Positions 47,283 through 56,631 of a stretch of 64,000 nucleotides of DNA are shown piece by piece. The notes beneath the pieces are model-generated. The model did not search any database. It had not been told where the DNA came from and saw only the letters and a list, made by a program, of their open reading frames with translations. The DNA lies in assembly GCF_018129405.1 (NCBI RefSeq), contig NZ_JAFCLP010000029.1, positions 1-64,000 of the forward strand. The letters run 5' to 3'. The number at the start of each line of letters is the position of its first letter. Within the stretch, counting starts at the first letter, position 1. Made by a program: the position numbers and the translations under genes. This stretch comes from Bradyrhizobium iriomotense. GTDB lineage: Bacteria > Pseudomonadota > Alphaproteobacteria > Rhizobiales > Xanthobacteraceae.

Positions 47283-47417
47283 CTGATCTCAGCCCTTGAG
47301 ACGGTCCTCGGTCGTTTGCGCCCCCTTGTTTCCGATTTTTCCGGGTAGGACAACCTCGGAATCGCATTCCGCCCGGATGCAAGGCGCCCCAAACTGATAT
47401 AAAAGTCAGACTTTCCC

Positions 47418-48221
47418 ATGATACCCGAACCCGCACCCACCGTCCGCGAGCTGCTTGCCTTCTATCTGGAGGCCGGAGTCGACTGCGCGCTCGCGGAGGA
47501 ACCGATAGACCGCCTGGCGGAAATCGATGCGCCACCACCTAGCCCGCGCGCGGCGCCGGTCGAGGCGCCGCGGCCGGTTGCGGCGCCCGCGGTGATGCGT
47601 GGCGAGGCCGCGCCTGCACCGGACGTCGCCATCGCTTCGGCGCGTGAGGCTGCGCGCACCGCGCCGACGCTGGAGGCGTTGCGCGAGCTGATGCAGAATT
47701 TCGAGGGCTGCGCGTTGAAGCATACGGCGACGCGGCTGGTGTTCGCCGACGGCAACCCGCAGGCGCGCATCATGTTCGTCGGCGAGGCGCCGGGCCGCGA
47801 TGAGGACATCGAGGGACTGCCCTTTGTCGGGCGCAGCGGCAAGCTGCTCGATCTCATGATCGGGGCGATCGGGCTCAACCGCACCACGGCCTACATCGCC
47901 AACGTCATTCCCTGGCGGCCTCCCGGCAACCGCACGCCGACGCCGCAGGAGACGCAAGTGTGCCTGCCCTTCATCCAGCGCCAGATCGAGCTGGTAAACC
48001 CGGATGTGCTGGTGACGCTCGGCAATCCCTCGACGCAGACGCTGCTGTCGACGCGCGAAGGCATCATGCGCACCCGCGGACGCTGGTTCGACTACGACAC
48101 CGGCCAGCGCACCATCCGCGCGCTGCCGACGTTCCATCCGGCCTATCTGCTGCGCTCGCCGTCCTACAAGCGGCTGGCCTGGCAGGATCTGCGCGCGATC
48201 GCGAAGGTGCTGGCGGGGTAG
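47418..48221 (+). CDS. Family 4-type uracil-DNA glycosylase lacking two cluster cysteines
   Basis: 267 residues. The core matches family 4 uracil-DNA glycosylases: [31 protein letters not shown] and [10 protein letters not shown]. Family 4 enzymes bind a [4Fe-4S] cluster with four cysteines. Here only Cys98 and Cys182 remain; the second is Lys101 and the third, normally in KCRPP, is Trp166. So the cluster is probably absent. The first 90 residues are a Pro/Ala-rich extension. It should excise uracil from DNA, but substrate range may differ. It diverges from the ETF-QO gene. Confidence 0.85.
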   Translation: MIPEPAPTVRELLAFYLEAGVDCALAEEPIDRLAEIDAPPPSPRAAPVEAPRPVAAPAVMRGEAAPAPDVAIASAREAARTAPTLEALRELMQNFEGCALKHTATRLVFADGNPQARIMFVGEAPGRDEDIEGLPFVGRSGKLLDLMIGAIGLNRTTAYIANVIPWRPPGNRTPTPQETQVCLPFIQRQIELVNPDVLVTLGNPSTQTLLSTREGIMRTRGRWFDYDTGQRTIRALPTFHPAYLLRSPSYKRLAWQDLRAIAKVLAG

Positions 48222-48244
48222 TAAGGGGCGGAATGCTCCCTCCC

Positions 48245-48332
48245 CGTCATTGCGAGCGCAGCGAAGCAATCCAGAGTGCCTCCGCGGAAAGATCCTGGAT
48301 TGCTTCGTCGCAAGAGCTCCTCGCAATGACGA
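48245..48332. repeat. Intergenic palindromic repeat, type C
   Basis: CGTCATTGCGAGCGCAGCGA at the left pairs with a variant, TCGTCGCAAGAGCTCCTCGCAATGACG in outline, at the right. ATCCAG and CTGGAT form the inner stem. Same type as 38945-39024. Confidence 0.85.
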
Positions 48333-48345
48333 CGGAGAGAGCGCG

Positions 48346-49854
48346 TTAGCTCCCCTTCGGCCGCACGATGGCCCAGCCGATGCGCAGCAGCTGCTGGCGG
48401 CCATTTACGAGCCATTCGAAGGCGCGCGGCACTTCCGGCACGATGCCGGGGAAGCGCTTGAGAATCTCGGGCGGCGGGGTGCCGGCGGTGTCGGAGGCGC
48501 GCCAGACCACGACGCCGCCGGTCTCGCTGAACTTGGCCTGATTGATCCACGGCGTACGCGCGGGCTCGGCGTCGATGAAGAGATGCGGCCGGCCGGAATG
48601 CAGCGTGATCAGGCTGGCGAGCTGGGTCTCGCCGGCAACCGCGCGCAGGCGATGGTTGGTGCGGCGGGCGAAGCTCTCGTCGAAGAAATCCGAGATCGCG
48701 CGCGCCGGCATCGAGGTCGCAATCTCATTGGCGCCGGTCCAGGGCAGGAACAACACGGCAAGCACCACGCCGGCGGCGGGCGCGACGACGGCGGCAGCCC
48801 ATACCATGCGCAGCATCCGCGCACGGCGCATCGCGATCAGGTCGCCGGCGGCGACGACCACGGCAAGCCCCGACATGACCAGCACGACACCGGCGCCGCC
48901 GACGACGGAGTCGAGCCCGAGCACGGCCGAGATCAGCACCGCGCCGAGCGCCGGCGCGAGCGCAAAGAAATAGACGAAGTTGCGCGCGAGCGGCTCGACC
49001 GGAGGGCGGTAGATGATCGGCGCCTCCTCGCCCTTGGCGACGAACAGGCGGGTGTTGAGGAAGGTCAGCGCCGGGATCGCGGCCGCCCCGAGCACGAGCC
49101 CGCCGAGCAGCCAGGCTGCGTGGATCGCACGGGCGCTCAGCTCGGCAATCTGCGGCAGCGCCGGCAGCACCAGCGTCTCGGCCCGCATCAGCCAGACGGC
49201 ATAGGGCAGCGCTAGCACGGCGACGACGATCAGCGCGAACAGCGGATCGAGCGCGCGCAGCGTGCGGCGGCCGCCGGCGGTCGAGACCGCGAAGACGACG
49301 AGCAGGAGCAGCAGGAAGACCGCAGCAGGCGTCGTCAGCAGCAGGAGACCCGCCTCGATCGACCAGGCGAACCAGGCATTGCCGCGGCGCTGGCCGATGA
49401 TCTGCCAGGAGTGCAGCAGCAGCAGCGCCCAGAGGGGGCGGGCCAGCACCAGCGGGCCGAAATCGAGCGCGGGCGAGGAGAAGGCCAGCACCGTCATGGT
49501 CAGGAGCACGGCGAGCACCGCCTGCTGCGAGCCGACCACGGCGCGGGAGAGATGATAGAGCGCGATGAAGGTCGCGATCTCGCAGAGCTCGGCGAGCACA
49601 TAGACGCCGAACATGTGGCCGCCGGCGAAGCGATAGGCGATGTCGGCGAGCCAGACCGGCAAGGGCGGGCCGAGATCGGTGCCGACCTGGTATTCCCTGC
49701 CGAACGCCAGCAGCGTCGCCAGCGTGCCGGGCGGGCTGCGATAAAACACCAAGGCCACGAACAGCCACATCGCGGCCTGCAGCAGCACGGCGATCCACAC
49801 GATCAGCCGCGGCCGGGCGCGAATGAGCTCGATGACCAGGGAGGTAAACCGCAT
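48346..49854 (-). CDS. Multi-pass membrane glycosyltransferase-like protein
   Basis: 502 residues. There are about ten or eleven hydrophobic helices, then a C-terminal soluble domain of roughly 120 residues. Near the N-terminus, GREYQVGTDLGPPLPVWLADIAYRF includes an acidic residue in the first large loop, as in glycosyltransferase family 39 (ArnT/PMT-like) proteins, which use polyprenyl-linked sugars. The match is loose, so the sugar and acceptor are unknown. I start it at ATG 49854; an upstream TTG at 49878 is possible. It is flanked by repeats and is convergent with the glycosylase gene. Confidence 0.72.
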   Translation of the reverse strand: MRFTSLVIELIRARPRLIVWIAVLLQAAMWLFVALVFYRSPPGTLATLLAFGREYQVGTDLGPPLPVWLADIAYRFAGGHMFGVYVLAELCEIATFIALYHLSRAVVGSQQAVLAVLLTMTVLAFSSPALDFGPLVLARPLWALLLLHSWQIIGQRRGNAWFAWSIEAGLLLLTTPAAVFLLLLLVVFAVSTAGGRRTLRALDPLFALIVVAVLALPYAVWLMRAETLVLPALPQIAELSARAIHAAWLLGGLVLGAAAIPALTFLNTRLFVAKGEEAPIIYRPPVEPLARNFVYFFALAPALGAVLISAVLGLDSVVGGAGVVLVMSGLAVVVAAGDLIAMRRARMLRMVWAAAVVAPAAGVVLAVLFLPWTGANEIATSMPARAISDFFDESFARRTNHRLRAVAGETQLASLITLHSGRPHLFIDAEPARTPWINQAKFSETGGVVVWRASDTAGTPPPEILKRFPGIVPEVPRAFEWLVNGRQQLLRIGWAIVRPKGS

Positions 49855-50155
49855 GCAACGTCCGAAAGATGCAGCCAACCCGTCCAGCCGGCCCTATTCG
49901 CTCGCATCTGTTTTGATAAAGGGCGTCGCGCGTCGTGGCAACTGGACTTGCGTGGAAGCCGAGGCTGCGGGCGCGGTGCCTTTTCTCCCTCTCCCCGTTC
50001 TTACGGGGAGAGGGTTGGGGTGAGGGGCTGCATCCGCAATCACGGTTAGAGCTGGAGTCGCGGAGAGTCCCCCTCACCCGGAATGCATCTGCGTTGCATT
50101 CCGGCCTCTCCCCGCAAGCGGGGAGAGGCGAAGAAGGCCGCAACGAAGAGGAATG
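49855..50155. other. 301-base intergenic region holding a type B repeat
   Basis: Apart from the type B palindrome at 49987-50128 I see only about 130 bases of plain sequence, which must include the promoter of the glycosyltransferase-like gene. Confidence 0.6.
49987..50128. repeat. Intergenic palindromic repeat, type B
   Basis: CCCTCTCCCCGTTCTTACGG at the left and CTCTCCCCGCAAGCGGGGAG at the right are each hairpins. TTGGGGTGAGGGG faces CCCCCTCACCC, closing a larger palindrome. Related to 25721-25861. Confidence 0.85.
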
Positions 50156-51004
50156 CTAGAGCCCAGTTGCAGCGTCGATCTCGATCTGAGCTTCCACCTG
50201 CACCTCCGCCTCGGTGACCGAGAACAGGTCCTGCACCGGCTCGACGGTCCAGGGCATGTGCTTGGCGCGGGCCGCGGCGACGGGGGCGAAGAAGCTGCGG
50301 TGATGGACGGTGGGGCCGAGGCGGTCGAGCGCGTCGAGGTGCTCGGGGACCGCGTAGCCCTTGTGCTGCTCGAAACCATAGCCCGGACAGTCCTGCGCCA
50401 GCGCGCACATCAGCCGGTCGCGCGTCACCTTGGCGACGATCGAGGCCGCCGCGATCGACAGCACGATGCCGTCGCCGCCGATCACGGCCTCGCAGTCGCA
50501 AGCCGTGTCGAGGCGGTCGCGGCCGTCGACGAAAACATGCTGCGGCAGCTGCGGCAATGCCATCACGGCGCGCTTCAGCGCCCACAGCGAGGCGCGCAGG
50601 ATGTTGTCGCGGTCGATTCGCGCGGTCGAGGCGACGGCGACCGAAACCTGCGCAGTGGCGCAGATCTTGTCGAACAGTCGTTCGCGCTCCTCGGCGGTCA
50701 GGCGCTTGGAATCATCGATGCCGCGCGGAATGCGGTCGGGGTCGAGAATCACGGCGGCTGCTACCACGGGACCGGCCAGCGGACCGCGGCCGGCCTCGTC
50801 GCAGCCGGCGATCGGCCAGACGCCGCGCTTGATCAGCGCGCGCTCACGGCGGAAGCTCGGCGGCGCAATCGCGATGATGCCTTTCTTGCCGGCGGGAGCT
50901 TTGACGTCGGCAAGCCTGGCTGCCTTGGCAGGCGCTGCCTGCTTCGCAGCATCCTGTTTTGGCGCACCTTTGGCCGGCTTCCTGGCGGACTTGTCCCGAA
51001 TCAT
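50156..51004 (-). CDS. rnhB: Ribonuclease HII with a Lys/Ala-rich N-terminal tail
   Basis: 282 residues. RNase HII cuts the RNA strand of hybrids and starts removal of single ribonucleotides from DNA. The catalytic motif [17 protein letters not shown], then DSKRL, VDGRDRL-type and [15 protein letters not shown] elements are intact. Residues 1-52 are an added basic tail rich in Ala, Lys and Pro ([20 protein letters not shown]), similar in style to the ppdK tail in this window. I start it at ATG 51004; a longer start at 51040 is less likely. Confidence 0.94.
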   Translation of the reverse strand: MIRDKSARKPAKGAPKQDAAKQAAPAKAARLADVKAPAGKKGIIAIAPPSFRRERALIKRGVWPIAGCDEAGRGPLAGPVVAAAVILDPDRIPRGIDDSKRLTAEERERLFDKICATAQVSVAVASTARIDRDNILRASLWALKRAVMALPQLPQHVFVDGRDRLDTACDCEAVIGGDGIVLSIAAASIVAKVTRDRLMCALAQDCPGYGFEQHKGYAVPEHLDALDRLGPTVHHRSFFAPVAAARAKHMPWTVEPVQDLFSVTEAEVQVEAQIEIDAATGL

Positions 51005-51094
51005 GGCCGGGATCGTGCGCAAGCAACCCAGCCGGCGCAACCGGGAACCCCGGATAATTCCCGTTATTCAGGCTTGATCCCAGGTTTGCCGCCC

Positions 51095-51550
51095 CTACTC
51101 CGCCAGATGCACCCGCCGGTCCTCGCCGACCTCGATGCCGGGCGCCACCACGGCCTCCCAGACATGGCCGTCGGGATCGGCAAAATAACCGCAATAGCCG
51201 CCGTAATCGGTCTCGCACGCAGCCTTCAGCAGCCTAGCCCCCTTGCTGACGGCGAAAGCCAGCACCGCATCGACCTCCTCACGCGTGCGGCAGTTCCAGG
51301 CGAGCGTGACGCCGCGGAAGGTCGTTGGTCTCGGCTGGTCCGGCAAGGTCGCGTCCGCCGCGAGCTGATCCCAGGGAAACAGCGCGAGCACCGGACCGCC
51401 GGTGTCGTAGAACGCGACGGCTTCGCCGGTCGCCTTCAGCCGGCGCGAGAAGCCGAGCGCGTCGTAGAAGGCGATGCTGGCGCGGATGTCGGTGACACCC
51501 AGCGTGATGACGGTGAGCCGCGGCACCGGGGCCGGAACTTCCTTGCTCAT
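51095..51550 (-). CDS. VOC family (glyoxalase/bleomycin resistance-type) protein
   Basis: 151 residues with the vicinal oxygen chelate pattern: RLTVITLGVTDIRASIAFYDALGF in the first half and GYFADPDGHVWEAV in the second. Such proteins bind a metal in a cupped beta sheet and act as lyases, isomerases or drug-binding proteins. The ligand set is not complete enough to name the reaction. It lies 39 bases downstream of the radical SAM gene on the same strand. Confidence 0.85.
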   Translation of the reverse strand: MSKEVPAPVPRLTVITLGVTDIRASIAFYDALGFSRRLKATGEAVAFYDTGGPVLALFPWDQLAADATLPDQPRPTTFRGVTLAWNCRTREEVDAVLAFAVSKGARLLKAACETDYGGYCGYFADPDGHVWEAVVAPGIEVGEDRRVHLAE

Positions 51551-51589
51551 GCTACGCCTCTTCCACTTTCCCGATCAGAACTTGCCGGG

Positions 51590-52753
51590 TCAGAACAGGC
51601 TGAGCTGCTCGCCGTTCCGCTTCGGCCGCGCAAAGTGATCCGTGGTCAGCTTGGAGCGACGCTTGTTGAGCCCGAGCCTGTCGCAGGCGATCTCGAAGCG
51701 GCGGCCGATGGTCCAGGCCATCGGTCCGGTGCCCTTCATCCGCTCGCCCCATTTCGCGTCGTAGTCGCGGCCGCCGCGCATGTCGCGGATCAGCGTGAAG
51801 ACGTGGCGGTAGCGGTCCGGGTAATTTGCCATCAGCCATTCGCGGAAGAGATCGCGCACCTCCAGCGGCAGCCGCAGCAGCACATAGGAGGCTTCCTTGA
51901 CACCGGCATGGGCGGCGGCGTCGAGAATGCGCTCGATCTCGGCATCGTTCAGCGCGGGGATCACTGGCGCGACCATCACGGTGGTGGGAATGCCGGCCTC
52001 CGACAGCTGCTTCAGCGCTTCCAGCCGCTTTGGCGGCGTCGAGGCGCGCGGCTCCATGGTCCGCGCCAGCTTCGGATCCAGCGAGGTGACTGATATCGCG
52101 ACCTTGGCGAGGTTGCGCTTGGCCATGCGCTGAAGAATGTCGATGTCGCGCACGACCAGCGCCGATTTGGTGACGATGCCGACGGGATGCCCGGTGCGCT
52201 CCAGCACCTCCAAAATGCCGCGCATGATTTTGCGCTCGCGCTCGATCGGCTGGTAGGGATCGGTGTTGGTGCCGATCGCGATCATCCGCGGCTCGTAGCC
52301 GGGGGCGGCGAGCTCCTTCTCCAGCAGCGAAGGCGCCTCGGGCTTCACGAACAGTTTTGACTCGAAGTCGAGCCCCGGCGACAGGCCGAGATAGGCGTGG
52401 GTCGGCCGTGCGAAGCAATAGACACAGCCATGCTCGCAGCCGCGATAGGGATTGATGGAGCGGTCGAAGCCGATGTCGGGGGAGTCGTTGCGGGTGATCA
52501 CCTTGCGCGAGGTGTCGACCGCCACCGTCGTCTTGAACGGCGGCAAATCATCAAGGCTCTGCCAGCCGTCGTCGAAGGCGACGCGCGCCTCGGCCTCATA
52601 GCGGCCGCTGGCATTGGACTGCGCACCCCGACCTCGCCTGCGCTGGCGGTCGATGGCGACCGCCAGTTCAGGAAAATCAGAGTCCGCACCCGCCGGCTCG
52701 GAGGGCGCCGTGACCGGCGGGTGCTTGAGAGCATGAGAGGATGCTGGACTCAT
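51590..52753 (-). CDS. PA0069-type radical SAM protein
   Basis: 387 residues. The cluster motif CEHGCVYCFAR (Cx3Cx2C) and the preceding INPYRGC mark a radical SAM enzyme of the spore-photoproduct-lyase-like/PA0069 group. The N-terminus is disordered with a basic patch (DRQRRRGRGAQSN). The C-terminus ends KRNGEQLSLF. The substrate is unknown; some relatives act on DNA lesions, and the QLSLF tail resembles a sliding-clamp-binding motif, which would fit (inference). I start it at ATG 52753, as the earlier TTG has no better ribosome site. Confidence 0.82.
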   Translation of the reverse strand: MSPASSHALKHPPVTAPSEPAGADSDFPELAVAIDRQRRRGRGAQSNASGRYEAEARVAFDDGWQSLDDLPPFKTTVAVDTSRKVITRNDSPDIGFDRSINPYRGCEHGCVYCFARPTHAYLGLSPGLDFESKLFVKPEAPSLLEKELAAPGYEPRMIAIGTNTDPYQPIERERKIMRGILEVLERTGHPVGIVTKSALVVRDIDILQRMAKRNLAKVAISVTSLDPKLARTMEPRASTPPKRLEALKQLSEAGIPTTVMVAPVIPALNDAEIERILDAAAHAGVKEASYVLLRLPLEVRDLFREWLMANYPDRYRHVFTLIRDMRGGRDYDAKWGERMKGTGPMAWTIGRRFEIACDRLGLNKRRSKLTTDHFARPKRNGEQLSLF

Positions 52754-52856
52754 GAAGCCAAGATAGCACGCCAAAGGAACAAATCAAGAACACAAACAAA
52801 AAACGTGAAAACAACCCCATGCACAGTAGAGCTGCCCAAACTTCGCGCGCCCGCCT

Positions 52857-52870
52857 TTGACCTCTCGCAA
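52857..52870 (+). promoter_or_regulatory. Putative FixK/FNR-type box before phosphoketolase
   Basis: TTGACCTCTCGCAA fits TTG(A/C)-N6-(T/G)CAA, the consensus of Bradyrhizobium FixK2. Its centre is about 100 bases before the start codon, so activation at -40 would leave a leader near 60 bases. FixK factors switch on genes when oxygen is low. Short motifs occur by chance, so this is tentative. Confidence 0.45.
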
Positions 52871-52963
52871 CACCGGCGTCACGACCATCCCGTTTCATGA
52901 CCGACGGATCGATCACGCCGGAACCGGGTTGGTGACGATCGCTGTGTGAAGGTCGGCAGGAAC

Positions 52964-55351
52964 ATGACAATCCAACAAAAAACGGCCGCCGCGAGCGGTG
53001 ACCTCGATCTCCTCGATCGCTACTGGCGCGCCGCCAACTACCTCTCGGTCGGGCAAATCTACCTGCTCGACAACCCGCTGCTGCGCGAGCCGTTGCGGCC
53101 CGAGCACATCAAGCCGCGTCTGCTCGGACATTGGGGCACGACGCCCGGCTTGAACTTCATCTACGCTCATCTCAACCGCGTCATCCGCGCGCTGGATCTC
53201 AACGTGCTCTATGTCTGCGGCCCCGGCCATGGCGGGCCGGGCATGGTCGCCAACACCTATCTCGAAGGCAGCTACAGCGAGATCTATCCTGATATCGCGC
53301 GCAATGCGGACGGATTGCGCAAGCTGTTCAGGCAGTTCTCCTTTCCCGGCGGCATTCCGAGCCACGCGGCGCCTGAGACCCCCGGCTCGATCCATGAGGG
53401 CGGCGAGCTCGGCTACGCGCTGGTGCATGCCTATGGCGCGGCGTTCGACAACCCCGATCTGACCGTCGCCTGCGTCGTCGGCGACGGTGAAGCCGAGACC
53501 GGCCCGCTCGCGGCGTCCTGGCACTCCAACAAGTTCCTGAGCCCGGCCCATGACGGCGCGGTGCTGCCGATCCTGCATCTCAACGGCTACAAGATCGCGG
53601 GCCCGACCGTGCTCGGGCGGATGCCCGACAGCGAGATCCGCGACCTGTTCCGCGGCTTCGGCCACGAGCCGCTGTTCGTCGAGGGTGACGATCCCAAATT
53701 GATGCACCAGACCATGGCGGACGCGCTCGACGTCGCGTTCGCCAGCATCCGCTCGATCCAGCAACACGCCCGCGACGGACGCAAGAGCGTCGAGCGGCCG
53801 CGCTGGCCGATGATCGTGCTGCGCAGCCCGAAGGGCTGGACCGGCCCGAAGGAGGTCGACGGCAAGAAGGTCGAAGATTTCTGGCGCGCGCATCAGGTGC
53901 CGGTTGCGAGCTGCCGCGAGAATCCGGCGCATCTGAAGATCCTCGAAGACTGGATGCGCAGCTACGAGCCGGAAAAACTGTTCGACGCGAATGGCGCGCT
54001 CGTCCCCGAGCTTCAGGCGCTGGCGCCCGAAGGCAGCAGGCGCATGGGCGCCAATCCGCATGCCAATGGCGGTCTCCTCAAGAAGGAGCTGAAGCTGCCG
54101 GACTTCCGCAGCTTTGCCGTGGACGTGCCGCAGCCTGGCGGCGTCGTCGGCGAAGCGACGCGCGAGCTCGGCAAATTCCTGCGCGACGTCATTCGCCTCA
54201 ACGCCGAGGAGCGCAACTTCCGCATCATGGGCCCGGACGAGACCGCGTCAAACCGGCTGGATGCGGTGTTCGAGGCGACCGAGCGGGTGTGGATGGAGCC
54301 GACCGAACCTTACGACGTGCATCTCGCGCAGGACGGCCGCGTGATGGAGGTGCTGAGCGAGCATCTCTGCCAGGGCTGGCTCGAAGGCTACCTGCTGACA
54401 GGACGCCACGGCTTCTTCTCCTGCTACGAGGCCTTCATCCACATCGTCGATTCCATGTTCAACCAGCACGCCAAATGGCTGAAGGTGACGCGGCATCTGA
54501 CGTGGCGGCGGCCGATCGCCTCGCTGAACTACCTGCTGACCTCGCATGTCTGGCGCCAGGACCACAACGGCTTCAGCCACCAGGATCCCGGCTTCGTCGA
54601 TCTCGTCGCCAACAAGAAGGCCGACATCGTCCGCATCTACTTCCCGCCGGATGCCAACACGCTGCTGTGGATCGCCGACCATTGCCTGCGCACCTACAAC
54701 CGCATCAACGTCATCGTCGCCGGCAAGCAGCCGGCGCCGCAATGGCTGTCGATGCAGGAGGCCGCGACGCATTGCGATGCCGGCATCGGCATCTGGACCT
54801 GGGCTGGCACGGAAGATGCCGGCGACGAGCCTGACGTGGTGATGGCCTGTGCCGGCGACGTCCCGACGCTGGAGACGCTCGCCGCTGTCGATCTCCTGCG
54901 CAAGGCACTGCCGGATCTGAAGATCCGCGTCGTCAACGTCGTCGACCTCATGACGCTGCAGCCGAGGGATCAGCATCCGCACGGCCTGTCCGACCGCGAC
55001 TTCGACAGCCTGTTCACGCGCGACAAGCCCGTCATCTTCGCCTATCACGGCTATCCCTACCTGATCCACCGGCTGACCTACAACCGCACCAACCATGCCG
55101 GCCTGCATGTGCGCGGCTTTGCCGAGGAAGGCACCACGACGACGCCGTTCGACATGGTCGTTCTCAACAAGCTCGACCGCTATCACCTCGCGATCGAGGC
55201 GATCGAACGGGTTCCGGGTCTGGCGACCAGGGCCGCGCAGGTGAAGCAGCAGTTCCGCGACAAGCTGATCGAGCATTCGCGTTATGTGCGCGAGCACGGC
55301 GAGGACATGCCTGACGTCCGCGACTGGGCCTGGCCGGGCAAGACGGGCTAA
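52964..55351 (+). CDS. xfp: Phosphoketolase (xylulose-5-phosphate/fructose-6-phosphate)
   Basis: 795 residues, the normal length. Phosphoketolase uses thiamine diphosphate to split xylulose 5-phosphate (and often fructose 6-phosphate) with phosphate into acetyl phosphate. Motifs: [20 protein letters not shown] at 84-103, the thiamine-binding [21 protein letters not shown] from 172, and [16 protein letters not shown] and [17 protein letters not shown] in the C-terminal half. The start is ATG 52964, with AGG just upstream. Acetate kinase follows four bases after the stop, so the acetyl phosphate is meant for ATP. A FixK-like box is upstream. Confidence 0.95.
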   Translation: MTIQQKTAAASGDLDLLDRYWRAANYLSVGQIYLLDNPLLREPLRPEHIKPRLLGHWGTTPGLNFIYAHLNRVIRALDLNVLYVCGPGHGGPGMVANTYLEGSYSEIYPDIARNADGLRKLFRQFSFPGGIPSHAAPETPGSIHEGGELGYALVHAYGAAFDNPDLTVACVVGDGEAETGPLAASWHSNKFLSPAHDGAVLPILHLNGYKIAGPTVLGRMPDSEIRDLFRGFGHEPLFVEGDDPKLMHQTMADALDVAFASIRSIQQHARDGRKSVERPRWPMIVLRSPKGWTGPKEVDGKKVEDFWRAHQVPVASCRENPAHLKILEDWMRSYEPEKLFDANGALVPELQALAPEGSRRMGANPHANGGLLKKELKLPDFRSFAVDVPQPGGVVGEATRELGKFLRDVIRLNAEERNFRIMGPDETASNRLDAVFEATERVWMEPTEPYDVHLAQDGRVMEVLSEHLCQGWLEGYLLTGRHGFFSCYEAFIHIVDSMFNQHAKWLKVTRHLTWRRPIASLNYLLTSHVWRQDHNGFSHQDPGFVDLVANKKADIVRIYFPPDANTLLWIADHCLRTYNRINVIVAGKQPAPQWLSMQEAATHCDAGIGIWTWAGTEDAGDEPDVVMACAGDVPTLETLAAVDLLRKALPDLKIRVVNVVDLMTLQPRDQHPHGLSDRDFDSLFTRDKPVIFAYHGYPYLIHRLTYNRTNHAGLHVRGFAEEGTTTTPFDMVVLNKLDRYHLAIEAIERVPGLATRAAQVKQQFRDKLIEHSRYVREHGEDMPDVRDWAWPGKTG

Positions 55352-55355
55352 GCCG

Positions 55356-56549
55356 ATGCCGGCCGACGCGGTTCTCGTCCTCAATTCGGGATCGTCGAGC
55401 ATCAAATTTGGCCTGTTCGAGATTGCGGCTTCCGACCCCATCCTGCTGTGCAAGGGCCAGCTCGACGAGCACGAGGCAAAACCCCGGCTTGTCGTGAAGA
55501 GCGCTGCGGGCGAGGACCTGTTCGAGACGCGGACAGACGCATCGGATGCCGACGGCGGTCATCTGTTCGCCGAGGTGCTCGCCTTCATCGAGGACCGGTT
55601 CGGCCAGGGCAGCTTGCGCGCGGTCGGCCATCGCATCGTTCATGGCGGGCCGAACTACTCAGGCCCGGTCGCACTGACCGATGATGTCATGGCAAAGCTG
55701 GAGGCGCTGACGCCACTGGCACCGCTGCATCAGCCGCGATGTCTCGCGCCGATCCGCACCATCGCGGCGATCCGGCCGGCGCTGACGCAGATCGCCTGCT
55801 TCGACACCGCCTTCCATCACGGCCTCGCACCACCGGCGAGCCGTTTCGCCATTCCGAGGCGCTTCGAGACGCGTGGCATCCGGCGCTACGGCTTTCACGG
55901 CCTCTCGTTCGAATATGTCGCGCGCCGCCTTGCCAAGATCGCGCCGGAGCTTGCGGCCAAACGCACCGTCATCGCGCATCTCGGTAACGGGGCAAGCCTG
56001 TGTGCTCTTCGCGATGGTCGCAGCGTGGACACCACGATGGGACTGACGCCGCTCGATGGCCTCGTGATGGGCACGCGCTGCGGCACCATCGATCCCGGCG
56101 TGCTGCTCTATCTGCAACAGCACGAGAAAATGTCGGTCGAGGAAGTTCAGCACCTGCTCTATCACCAGTCGGGCCTGCTCGGCGTCTCCGGCCTCTCCGC
56201 CGACATGCGCACGCTGCTCGTGAGCCGGGAGACTGCGGCGCGCGAGGCGGTCGATCTCTTCGTCTTTCGCGCGGCGCAGGAGATCGCGGTGATGGCGACC
56301 GCGCTGGAAGGGCTGGACTGCCTCGTCTTCACCGGCGGCATCGGCGAGCATGCGAAGGAGATCCGCAGCGCGATCGGCGAGCGTCTGGCGTGGCTCGGCG
56401 TGCGTATCGATGCATCGGCGAATGCCGAAGCACGCGAGCGGATCAGCGGCAGCGACAGCGCAGTCGAGACGTTCGTCATTCCGACCGACGAAGAGATGAC
56501 CATCGCGCGCCATTGCGCGGCGCTGCTGCGCGAACCACACGCTGCATGA
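55356..56549 (+). CDS. ackA: Acetate kinase
   Basis: 397 residues. It transfers the phosphoryl group of acetyl phosphate to ADP, giving ATP and acetate. Signatures are VLVLNSGSSSIKFGLFE at the N-terminus, HRIVHGG, the catalytic FDTAFHHGLAPPA, RRYGFHGLSFEYV, AHLGNGASLCAL and TGGIGEHAKEIR. The start at 55356 is four bases past the phosphoketolase stop. This pair is a standard phosphoketolase pathway unit. A hairpin and an unrecognised gene follow on the same strand. Confidence 0.96.
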   Translation: MPADAVLVLNSGSSSIKFGLFEIAASDPILLCKGQLDEHEAKPRLVVKSAAGEDLFETRTDASDADGGHLFAEVLAFIEDRFGQGSLRAVGHRIVHGGPNYSGPVALTDDVMAKLEALTPLAPLHQPRCLAPIRTIAAIRPALTQIACFDTAFHHGLAPPASRFAIPRRFETRGIRRYGFHGLSFEYVARRLAKIAPELAAKRTVIAHLGNGASLCALRDGRSVDTTMGLTPLDGLVMGTRCGTIDPGVLLYLQQHEKMSVEEVQHLLYHQSGLLGVSGLSADMRTLLVSRETAAREAVDLFVFRAAQEIAVMATALEGLDCLVFTGGIGEHAKEIRSAIGERLAWLGVRIDASANAEARERISGSDSAVETFVIPTDEEMTIARHCAALLREPHAA

Positions 56550-56574
56550 CGATTTTATGAATGATCTGGCGCAA

Positions 56575-56598
56575 TGCCGCCGCCGCGGCTTCGCGGCA
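56575..56598 (+). promoter_or_regulatory. Hairpin between ackA and the 642-residue gene
   Basis: GCCGCG (56582-56587), loop GCTT, CGCGGC (56592-56597), flanked by TGCCGC and GCGGCA as an alternate stem. No T tract follows, so it may act in mRNA stability or partial termination to set different levels for the two halves of the cluster. Confidence 0.45.
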
Positions 56599-56631
56599 TA
56601 GAGACGGCATCAATCCTCGTGCGGACAGATC

